DNA from: Nemopilema nomurai
Taxonomy: Eukaryota; Cnidaria; Scyphozoa; Rhizostomeae; Rhizostomatidae
Direction of reading: 5' to 3'
Assembly: GCA_003864495.1 (NCBI GenBank)
Contig: ML133502.1
Location: 1,054,001-1,118,000, forward strand
DNA length: 64,000 nt
Positions 24,754-35,338 of this stretch are shown in pieces. The stretch's first letter is position 1. The number at the start of each line of letters is the position of its first letter. The position numbers and the translations under genes were made by a program. Under the pieces are notes generated by a model that ran no database searches, was not told where the DNA came from, and saw only the letters and a program-made list of their open reading frames with translations.

Positions 24754-25988
24754 CTGTCCAACCTACAAAGGCCGCAGGGCTCTTCTTGTCTTCAGCGTGA
24801 AGTGCCCTTAGGTCCTTCCTTCGAAGCTAGCATGTAGCATTTTCGTTTCAAGTATGACAAAAGAACCCTGCCCTAGTGGTAGTTATGTGTATCACATGTG
24901 ATTCGAATGATTTGCTAGCAATAATTAGCGCTGTATGTACTATACAAGATTGCTTTTTTACAATAATATATCTTTAGCAAACTGTTTATAGCTAGGCACA
25001 CCGCTTGGTACATTTCGTTTAATTATAAAGCAGCCACAAGTGCTACGCTGAGTTTACCCTTAAACATGCATCGATTTTTTATGCCTCAAGAGAAAGAGGC
25101 CTCTAGCAGATGCCTCGAGTAGATAGCCTCGAGTAGATAGCCTCGAGTAGATAGCCTCGAGTAGATAGCCTCGAGTACATGGCCTCGTTCTGAAGGACTA
25201 AGAGCCTGCCCCAGACGCATTTACCTCGAACAACAACAACAACATTGTATTTAGACACTTTCTGCTGTTATATACTAGGTATTCATGACTGCTGATTTGT
25301 CTGATTTGATTCTTGCCGTCGCCTGCCATTTAAACCTTGGTTGACCTGTTATTTAGGTTATTTTTCTTTGGTTATTGAATTGTTTTGTCGTTTGTTTGCG
25401 ATCTAATTAGAAACGCAGTTAAGTTAACAAAAGTCTGCACATTTTGTTCATGTTGTCATAGGTCTCTCCTGTCCCCTCGATGACACATTGGAGACATTGC
25501 CGCTGTTCCATCGTCTGGACGTATCTGCAATGATAAATTAGTGTTTCGAGCTTCAGTCGGTATAGGCAGATCACAGGCATTTGTGTTCATTGTTATGTCT
25601 AAAAGGGAGCCAAATTTTCATAAAATTGGCTCTGCTTGGAAATCTTTGCAGTTTGAGATCAGACAATCTTTTAGAACATCGTATAAATGTCTGTCTTGCT
25701 TCAAAAGGGAATTGAAATCTTGAGCCCAGCCTTGACTGAAAGCTGTAAATGCGCAGGAACAAGGGAAATCGACGAGATGTTCCAGAAACACTTTGGTTCT
25801 TTCGGAAAACATTATACCTACTTTAGAAGGATTGTAATTTCCCTGTTTTTCTAGAACATGAGTGTAATTGGCCGGTGGCATTTTTGCTAGGTGCCCCAGG
25901 CGCGGATCTAGACCGGTTGCACAGGTTTCAAAAAACCAGTCAAATTCTCAGAACTATGTTTCTGAACAAGTGCTTTGTGGTACAAAAC
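24754..25988. other. Gene-free stretch downstream of gene C
   Basis: This holds the 3' untranslated region of gene C and a 14-bp tandem repeat. No clear AATAAA was found close to the stop codon. No further gene is supported. Confidence 0.5.
25112..25187. repeat. 14-bp tandem repeat, about 5.4 copies
   Basis: The unit is GCCTCGAGTAGATA. Four units are exact, the fifth has changes near its end, and a partial GCCTCG follows. Each unit contains an XhoI-type CTCGAG palindrome. It begins 358 bases after the gene C stop codon. Confidence 0.9.
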
Positions 25989-26439
25989 TTCACAATTGCT
26001 AGAAAAAGCGGAACTATTTTTCGCATACTTAAAAGTACTTTTTTCGTCCGACACTCCTCAGAGTATGCAAACGTTGGAAGATAACCAAAAACTGACCGAA
26101 TAAATAGCCAGATGCGGATCGAAAACACTAGAGTTTTGGAGTCTGTCTATATTTCAATGGAAAATCCCATTCTTTGTAGACAGAAAGAGTTCGTCTTTTC
26201 CCTTGGGCTCTTCTAAAGTGAGCTGTTAAGTAACGCAGATTGGTCAATTATAACCAATCACGATTTTCCATTGAAATATAGACAGACTCCAAAACTCTAG
26301 TGTTTTCGATCCGCATCTGGCTATTTATTCGGTCAGTTTTTGGTTATCTTCCGACGTTTGCATACTCTGAGGAGTGTCGGACGAAAAAAGTACTTCTAAG
26401 TATGCGAAAAATAGTTCCGCTTTTTCTAGCAATTGTGAA
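25989..26439. mobile_element. Fold-back MITE with 178-bp arms
   Basis: The left arm 25989-26166 and the right arm 26262-26439 are near-perfect reverse complements, separated by 95 bases. A related half-element lies at 40850-41062, and shorter fragments with the CGGAACTANTTC core lie near 24225-24280. No protein is encoded. The arms could form a very long hairpin. Confidence 0.9.
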
Positions 26440-27556
26440 ACTATGTTTCTCTGCGAATTTTAAATTCGTATCTAGAATCTTAAAGTAAGTCAACGGGCAT
26501 AAGTCGTCCGATTTAAAAATACACTGCAACTCAATTTAATTCAGGCGTGTGGATTGATTGTTTAGTCAAAGTGTTCACATGGGGGCCGCATCGTCTTGTA
26601 TCACACCACATGCAGCGGTATTTGAATTGATCACATGAACATCCACTCTTCTCAACCTTGATTGGATAGCTAAGAGTTTCTAATTTTAGGTGGCCCAGTC
26701 CCCTGAGCTAAGCTGCGTTTTAACTCCGTTGATTAACTTTAATTCCAACTATATCTTCTTTTTCCCTTGACGGACTAATGACAGAAATTCCTATGTTTAA
26801 ACACTGAATAAAATCAGGGCATAGAACGATGCAGAAATAGTGGTAGAAAGAATCACTCAATTTCCCTCTTTGCAGATATTGCGACAGAATTTCCAGTTCC
26901 CTCTTCAATTTGTCTTTTATTCTAAAGTATCCGAGGAATTCAAAATCGCGGAAATCAGTCGGCACTTCAAGTCACAGTTTGCAGTATGCTATCTATGCTC
27001 CAATTCGGAAACCGGGGGATATTGTTTCCTGAAAACCTGTTAAAACCGGTGGCTAAAAAGCATATTCAATATCGATATGCAGAGTTCATATGGGGAACGC
27101 ACAGTAATGGCAAAGAATAGAGATAGTTCGCAACTGAAACAAAATGAAATATGGAGGAGAAAGAAAATCTGAAGTCTTGTATTGAGGGATTTGACATCAT
27201 TTTTCGAAATAATTCACGGAAATTAGAATTGAAGTTGAACGAGGAGGGTGCTAAATGGAGTACACGCTTTCTTTTTATAAGAAACCTAACTCAAGGCCTA
27301 GTTCCAAAAGTTCCTTATTCGTAGACATCAAATCATCAGATTTTAGTACCAAAAGTTCCTTAAAAGCTCCTTAATTTCACTGCATATCAATAAGCTATAG
27401 CCGCGGCCTTAGCACTTAATAGGGAGAGGGGCGAGACCGGGCGAGACCGGGCGAGACAGCATATGCAGAAACTACTCCACGAAGAACTTGACACACGAAT
27501 AGCAAACAATCTATGCGAGTATTGGCTGCAAATGAATGGAACCGGCTCTTTAGTTA
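26440..27556. other. Gene-free stretch
   Basis: No gene recognised. The only structure seen is a short tandem repeat GGGCGAGACC, about three copies, at 27431-27456. Confidence 0.5.
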
Positions 27557-28066
27557 TTGATGCTTGCAGTTATAAAAAAATTTCAAATTGAAAAATTCCT
27601 TAGTGATTTAGATGGACATTACGACAACGCGAAAGGAACAGGATCAATGCTTTCGAAATATGGGCTTACAGACGCTTGTTTGGAATATCATGGAGCGACC
27701 GTGTTACAAACATTGAGGTATTGGAGAGAGTGGGGCACTCGAAAACCCTGCTGAGCAATATTCAAGAAGCACAACTACGGTACTTCGGCCACATAGCACG
27801 CCGAGACTCTTCCTCACTGGAAAAAACCGTAATGCTGGGTTTTGTTGAGGGTCAAAGAAGTAGAGGTAGACCGAAACACCGATGGACAGATAACATCAAG
27901 GCCCAGGTTGGTGCATCTCTCCGGGAGTGTATCGAACAGGCGCAAGACAGAAGATTGTGGTGTGGTATCATTCAGAGGTGCACAAGCAGCCCGCCGGCGG
28001 CTGAATGAACAATGATGATGATGAGTATAAGTTCTTTAAATATTTCGGCCTTCTACATGTAGGTTC
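27557..28066 (+). repeat. Dispersed repeat interrupted by a LINE
   Basis: The flanks 27557-27605 and 28028-28066 together match the uninterrupted repeat at 14485-14600. The break falls after TTAGTGATTT and before TTCTTTAAATATTTCGG. Confidence 0.7.
27608..28027 (+). mobile_element. LINE 3' end with reverse-transcriptase C-terminus
   Basis: A continuous frame from about 27610 to 28008 encodes the typical C-terminus of RTE-like or similar non-LTR reverse transcriptases: FEIWAYRRLFGISWSDRVTN, then LRYFGHIARRD, then GxRSRGRPKHRW and a final DRRLW. It ends in TGA followed by an (ATG)n-type tail. It is strongly 5'-truncated, as usual for LINE insertions, and the frame is still open, so the insertion may be fairly recent. 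Confidence 0.8.
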
Positions 28067-29665
28067 CTTTTAAAGTGGGTCCTTATAAAAAAGCGTGTAA
28101 TATACCGGTCGACCAGGAAGCAGAAGAGTTATTTCGAAAGTATATTTTACAAAAGCATGTAGATAGAGACCAAAATATGAGAGTAAACGGGGAAAGCACC
28201 AGGAAACCGGTCAAAAATTTAGCTAGATCCGCGCCTGTGCCCACAAAGATTACCTTTTTCGAAAAACTGCTGTCTTTAATTAAATGGAAACGAATTTATT
28301 TGACCTATGGTGCATGGATTTCGAATCTCGCCTTTTGCATCTGCCAAACCCTAGCACTTGAAGTTGTAGAAACATAGGAAACTTTAGAAATGATCAAGAG
28401 GGGTAATAAAATGTCCAACTTCGCATCGAAATAGGCCAATGAAAAAGGTGAGCTAAGGTATTTTTGATCTCATCTCATGTCTCGATCGCCTTTGTGATTC
28501 AGGTATTCGATCCATAAGTTTCTGCTTTGTTCGCTATTCTGACGTTCCATTTTCTTGAGACTGTCCAACTAAAACGCATTTCATCAAAACATATGCATTT
28601 TTAAAGCAATTTTGAAGTATTCGACGACAGTAACTCAAAATAATTATTGACTTTTTGAAAAGGCCTTTTTTGACCAGAACAAATCAACTTTGAAGAGAAT
28701 TTTGGCTATTGTGATAATGGGACATCTGTTCAAATGTTGGTTCGGTTTCTTTAATAATTAATGTGTTGGGGAAGCGTCTCCCTTTCACTTCTTAGAAATT
28801 GAAAAGACGCAGCTCGCTAAAGTTTTCCTAATTTAAATCAACCCTCTTGATTTGGCAGATTCACATTTATAAGTAATTGCAAAGATGTGGAGCATGTTCA
28901 TGGCGCGTTTTTTCAAAGAGATCATAACAGGCAATGAATCATTGTTTGCTTAGATTACGTCATCGGTAGCGGCTCCAAGCCGCCCGGCCTAGCCCCGGTG
29001 ACTCAGTAATGACGAAAAGAGGAAGTTCAAATACAATGCTTCCTTTTTCGGTTTCGCCTAAGAACGAGGCCATTAATCCAGCATTAAAATGAAACAAATT
29101 GCATCTGTAAAATTATATTGCAAACAATTAAGAACTGAAAGTGAAAAAGGAATCTATGTATTCAGCATCAATACATCCTTTATACAGATTTCTCAGAATC
29201 CGCTAAAGATTTCAACAATTGTTTTTAAAGCATTAGGCATGACTTATCTTTTATTTATAACTTAAGCCTGTTTTAGTTTAAAAGTAGTGTCTCATCATAG
29301 CAGGGCTTCTCTCCTAGACCTCAGATAACGCTTCCTACATCTTTGTGACAGACAGTTACTGATAGGCACAGTTTTAACATTGTCTGTAGATGCAACTTGT
29401 GTGCCATATGATATAAAGGTGACACAAATTTGAAAATGTCAGGTTTCCATTGCTAAAGGAGAATTGAAACATTAAAATTGGCCCCCATTATGGCTCATTA
29501 GCAAAAAGAATTTCAAGCTGAAAAAGAACAACTCAAAGCTTTATAAGCTGCAAGGTGTGTTTAATCTTAGCCCAGAAAACTACTAATCAGAAAAGATATG
29601 ATCAGAAAAAGATCAGAAAAAAAGACATTGTGACAAATCTAGTTTAAAAATGTCACCCATTAGCC
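28067..29665. other. Gene-free stretch between the LINE and DDX51
   Basis: One 100-codon frame at 28075-28377 (plus) resembles nothing I recognise and has no convincing splice context. The rest has only short frames. Confidence 0.5.
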
Positions 29666-29671
29666 TTTATT
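29666..29671 (-). terminator. Polyadenylation signal of DDX51
   Basis: AATAAA on the minus strand, 76 bases past the DDX51 stop codon. Confidence 0.7.
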
Positions 29672-29746
29672 ACTTTAACTTTTAAGGAAAATATTAAACT
29701 TAAATTATGTATTTAACAATTTTCTTCAATGTGTACTACAGGGGTC

Positions 29747-32650
29747 TTAATGCTTTACTTTGTTTTCAGTCTTTACAACATCCTTCAAAGAAGCAAGTGC
29801 ATTTTCATAATCAGTCATTAATGGTTCCAAGTCACTCTTTGGCACAATCAATTTTTTGACTGAAGATTTTCGACTTGATCCCATTGCCATCTTCTTGAAG
29901 TGAAAGACTTCCTTTGATGATAGAAGCGTCAGAGCAGTGCCTTTCAGAAAGAGAGAAGTTAAATGAAACTTGACAGGTAAAATGACCTATAATTAAGCTT
30001 GTAAGAAGTGGCACTTCCAAATAATGTTTATTACATAAAAACAAAGTATGATGTTCTAATTTGCTGCAAACGTTTTTTAGAAAAACCATTCTACATTTTG
30101 CAAGCCATCAACAAAAAGAATTAGCAATGAAGTACAATAGTAGTAAGAATGAACTGCTGCCCAGCAAGTTTTGAGTGAGGCAAAAGGTACCCATGATGAA
30201 GGTATGTCAGTCTAGTAGGGTTAAATTTCTAGAAAAAAACTTTATAATAAAGTGTTGACAGACATTCAAACCCAAAAAATGAGATACCACTGTCAAAATG
30301 ATCGAAGAAATTCTAGAATATTTATTAGATAACTATATTTTGTAAAAATGCAAAATTGGCCTGTTGTACAGAACTTTACACATGAACTGTGATTGCTTCG
30401 AAAAATGGGGAAAATACCTGCATTGCCTGCCCTAGCTGTCCGTCCAACCCGGTGGACATAAGTCTTCATATTCACGGGAGGGTCATAACTGATAACGAAA
30501 TCAACATCTTCGATATCCATGCCTCTTGACATTGCATCTGAGCAAACAAGCAAGTCAATCTTCCCAGCTTTGAAATCACGCAAAATGCCCTTCCTCTGAG
30601 TTTGATTCAGGGTTGATGAAAACTCTGCTGTCTTGATATCAAATGCTTTCAAGAGTAAGCACAATCTAAAAAAATGATAACTATGAATTCCAACAAGTAC
30701 AGGGCAAAAAGATCATTTTGGTGGGATATGCTTAGGTTAAAAATCCTTTTCCCTGATCATTAGACTCCTGGTTATCAGTCAAACCTTTAATGCTTCCTGC
30801 AATTTCAACTATTTCTTTTAATGCATCAGCACAATTGACTGCATCTTCTTTTATTTATTCATATTCTTTATACATGTGAAAATATGCAAAATATGACAGG
30901 CATCATGTTTCAAGAGTCATTTTTGATTGATACACAAAATACCTGCTTGGAGTATTATTCTATAATTATCCTCCCCTTAAGATAGGTTGCTAGATAGATA
31001 GTTCTTTTCTAGACTGCACCAGGGTATATTTAAAGCCATTTTCTAACAAAAACTAACCTGTGTGTTGCTTCAATAGATCCAGTAAAACACAGAATTCTCT
31101 TGTAATGCAGCACTTTGACAAAGTAAGCAACTAGTATTGGCTTTTCTCCTGGCTTACAAATTGCAATTTTCTCCTCTAGTAGCTCAGGTAGTGTATATCT
31201 TTCAGCATCTACTTCTCCTAAAAGGAACACAATATTATTAAAAGTAAATTATTATGACAAGATAAATTAAAACATAAACAGATATTTAGGAGAATGGATG
31301 ACAATTTACATGAAGATAACAACTAAAGGATAAAGTATAGGAAGAAAGCAATTATTATTTAAACAATACCTTCTTGAAAACTTTCCTCTTCACCTGCTTT
31401 CCCCATTACCTTGAAAAATATTGGATTGTACAAGTTAAGTGGGCCTAGCTTTTCTGGGTTTTGTGTCATTGTTGCAGAAAATAGGAGCTTTTGTAATGGC
31501 AGCTCATTCCTGTCAATGGTTGATGCGGTTGGATGTCCTTTACCGTACCTTTCTTCTGACAATGCACTGAAACATAATTAGAAAGCTGTTATCATGAGGT
31601 ACTAATCAGCCATCAATCAAATTCTTGATCATGTGGAAGCACCAGCACAACTTCATTGAGAAAAGAATCTTTCAAAGAGAAGATAATCTCAATTTACTAA
31701 AAAACCTATAAAACAGACAATGTGAGCTACTTTTGCATACTTGATAAAGTGTATTTCAGCATTCTGATTTGTCAACAAATTAAGCTGATGTCGAATGTTA
31801 CCAAGAATAACATATCAATTCACTTTAGCGTTAGCTATTAATATTAAAATAAGCAGACCTATTTAGTCTCTTTAGACCTATTTAGAAAAATTTATAATCT
31901 AATTCATCAAAAGAGAACCTTGCTTGCTTGACTTGCTTAGATGTACTAAATGTTTAGGTGTAATACATAAAATTCAGAAAAAATGTTTAACGTGATGTAA
32001 AAATGGTTTTGATTGGCTATTGTATCAGAATTGCCATTGAAAAGCTTCCCATCTAATAAGTCAATGTTCTTCCTTAGGAAATTGGAAATGGCCAGGTTGT
32101 CATTTGACTTTAACTTTTCATTCTGTATTTTCATCTTAAATGAAAAAAAAACATTCAACAGTACAATTTAATTCAGTATATATGCTCATATCTGCTTCTA
32201 AAGTTTGACATGGTAACCTGAGTCACATGTCGTCTTGGTGTCATACCAATTGGTTTAATGCTCATACAAATAAGAATATATTTCTCATTTATTCGCTTGA
32301 ACATCGCTAATCAATAAAGTTTGCCAACCTTTTCGGAGAGTCACAGGATGATGCTAAGAATACAGATTCGAAAACCTTTTCAAGCCAATTGTGATAGGAC
32401 TGACCAAGCAAGCGATCAGCCTCATCAATCACCAAAAAACGAATATGCTTTAGGGAGAATCCTTCTGTTGAAGTTATGTGATCAACTAGTCGGCCTGGAG
32501 TTGAAACGAGAATATCAACATTGCTCACATGTCCATTCTGCCTATAATTGGAAAATAATTTAATCAACTCAAATAAATCAACAGATATTTCAAAAATGAA
32601 TTATTGAAATTGTGCCTTTTCATTAAAATAGCAGGCAATATTTCATGTAC

Positions 32651-32681
<31 letters not shown>

Positions 32682-34580
32682 ATTTTGTGAAATATTCTAA
32701 AAATGAATTAATATGGTACCATATCAACAAATGAGGATGACTTTTGAGTACATAGTTAGAAAAACAAGGCTGCAAAGCAGAATAATGAATGAATTTTTTT
32801 GTTTATTTTGAAAAAATGTTGCCTATAATTGTTGAAAAAAGACTATATTTTGCAGTTTTATCAAAGAAAGCTTGTGTTGCTAATACTGCTTCTTTTGATT
32901 CAAGTTTTTTTTTGCACAATTTTCAGACTTCAATTGACTGGGTCACAGTAAATGAAAGTGTCTTAAAACCAATTTATTGTCCAATCTTGGCTGATAACAG
33001 TGATTTAAGCAGAATTTCTTTGCAAACTTCACGCTCACCCTGAAACCATTTATGCTTGTAAAATTAAAAAACATCTTTCAGATAGATTCTGCTTCTATTT
33101 GAATTTACAAAGGACAAACAAATTTATCAGACATGCAGTATATCTTTTGGTTTTACAATCAAAACAAAATGTGGAAAGGAAGAAATCATACTGAATGTGA
33201 TAAATTTCTAAATCATCACACATTACAACCTCTGTAAGACTTAGAAGTGTAGAGCTCTGGTCAAGGATTTACTAAACATGCAAGCATAACAACACCACTG
33301 CTTTTCAGATGAAAGTTTTAAAACACCTTCTACATAGCCATCAAAACTTTCCATTTGACTTGCCGTGGTAAGAAAGGCAATGCAAACTGGAAAAAACTCA
33401 ACAAACCCTGCAGTAACAAGTAGCTGTTGTTCATCACGAAAACTCTTGATTCCTGCAGCAAGACCTATCTTAAGGTGTGTTCCAGCAACAAGCTTGGAGA
33501 AAACAGTCTTCACTTGAAGTGCCAAGTCTTTACTTGGCAATACAACCAATGCTTGCAATCGTCTGTATAGACAATGATGGAGAACTTGAACAATAGGTAA
33601 AACATAGGCAAGGGTTTTTCCACTTCCTGTAGGTGCAGATACACAGATATCTGATGGTTGTAGTCCTGCCTTTCCAAAAATAGACCCAGCACAAGCTTGG
33701 GACAAAACGTATGGAATAACATTGGACTGTACAGGGAATAGATGGTTGACATTGAGAAGCTGAAGATTTTTCTTCGAAAATTCTTTCAAATATGTGCAGT
33801 CTTCTACTTTAATGTCTTCACCATTTTTCTGTGAAAAAATTTCCTTGGGCTGTGCAATCCATTTTGGTAACATTCGCTTTACACTTGCTTTTTTATTTTT
33901 CTTTTTTAATGACCCAAGAATAGGATAATATAATGATGATTCTTCAGTACTCTGAGGTTTGCTGTTCGAGTCCAAATTAATAGTCGTATCAACACCATCC
34001 TTGCCATCTTCAGTGTCAGAAACATCTAACTTATCATCCTCAAAGGAAACGTTATTATTATTGTTTACGACTTCTATATTAGAGAGACATTTGGTGTCAA
34101 CAGATTTCTGTAGTTCTCCTTTGTCAGAAACAGAATCATTTCCATTTTACTGTTTCCAAGCAATTTTTCTCCTTCTACCTTTACAGCATTGTCACCTTCA
34201 TTTCCGATTGATTTCTTTTTCCTCTTTTTCTTGGGTATCACTTCCGCAGAACCTTCTTCACTGTCTGCGAGCTGGCACGATTTTCCAAGTTCCGAAACAC
34301 ACAATTGACTATTCTCCAAATCAATATCGCAATTCTTTTTCTTTTTTCTTTTCTTTTTGCTTCCAACGACGTCCATCGTCATTTCTTCGCGGTTTGCAAT
34401 TTTATCTATCTTTTGCGTCACATTGTGTTCGCTATCAAATTTTTGAAGCAGCCTCTCAGACTCCTTCTTTTTTATCTTATGTTTCAATTCTTCGAGTCTT
34501 TGCTTTTCCTTTTCTGGATCTTTCTTTAAACCAAACTCATCATCATAACCGTAAAATCGTTGAACATGGAACAGTTCCAT
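29747..34580 (-). CDS. DDX51: DEAD-box ATP-dependent RNA helicase DDX51 (Dbp6 family)
   Basis: Nucleolar RNA helicase of the family that acts in maturation of the large ribosomal subunit. Exons: 34580-33407, 32541-32329, 31566-31370, 31217-31058, 30665-30418, 29940-29747; about 728 aa. Motifs in order: lysine-rich acidic N-terminus with KKKRKKKK clusters, [11 protein letters not shown] (residues about 315-322), [52 protein letters not shown] and [10 protein letters not shown]. The human protein is 666 aa by memory. Odd: exon 1 changes frame at about 34139-34141, where three T on the plus strand would have to be four. With that one base the two halves join and the exon ends in the phase required by exon 2. 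The frame change is either a sequencing error or a null allele. It shares an intergenic region with the divergent beta-trefoil gene. Confidence 0.93.
32651..32675. repeat. (AT)n microsatellite in DDX51 intron 1
   Basis: Uninterrupted AT dinucleotides for about 25 bases. Confidence 0.95.
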
Positions 34581-35338
34581 ACTTACAACAGACCTGTTCC
34601 ATACATGTGCCCAATCCTAACTCCGCAACCGAACCTAAACCGAAATCTCGTAATAATCAGCTGAAATCTAAAGCGAGGCTCGCATGTAAATCAGACAAAG
34701 AGTGGGGAGAGTGCCTATTTTCAGAAGTGAGCCACACAACTTGGGGTTTGACATTTTAAGGACACTATTTGCAGCTGTGTTGACATTGGGTGTCCTGTAA
34801 TTCTTAACGAGAACACTTTTCTTTACGAGAACAGCGCTTGATGGAGAGCTTGAAGGAAACAACTGTGTTTATAAATGTCGGACCCCCTTTACACTACATA
34901 ACTTTAATTAATCACAGTTTTTCACACCTAATTATGTGTATAAATTGATTAACTTGTGGTTGTTTAAATACATTGCGTAAAGAGAAGCAAAATCTGTTGC
35001 TAAAAAGTAGCTTCAGTTGGACCATGGACTAATTGAAGTTTAGTTCAGTTTAATTATCCACCTTGAAACAATATATCTAAAGCAAGTAAAACTGGCTAAA
35101 TTCACTGCTTGGCAGAAAAATTGCATTAGCAAACAGTAGACCATTAAATTAAAAACTGACTGGACAAGATTATTAAACTTGCAAACAGTGCACTTTCTCC
35201 TGTCCTTGATATGACGTAATACAATTTATTGACGTTGCTGTTGTTGTTAAATTGCAATACGTAATTTCTTGTTGGGAAGGACGCTGAATTTAATTTTGGG
35301 AAACAAAAAGCCGGTATTTTCCGTCGAAGCTATCAGAT
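34581..35338. promoter_or_regulatory. Shared divergent promoter region of DDX51 and the beta-trefoil gene
   Basis: The two start codons are 758 bases apart and point away from each other, so both promoters and 5' leaders must fit here, unless upstream noncoding exons exist. No specific motif was assigned. Confidence 0.5.

Noticed and set aside
28075..28377. 100-codon plus-strand frame beginning MGPYKKACNIPVDQ
   Set aside because: No recognised domain, no convincing splice context, and it sits beside repeat sequence. It may be a fragment of an unknown element.
33959..34759. 266-codon plus-strand frame
   Set aside because: It is antisense to the lysine/glutamate-rich N-terminus of DDX51, and its Ser/Leu/Phe-rich translation reflects that.
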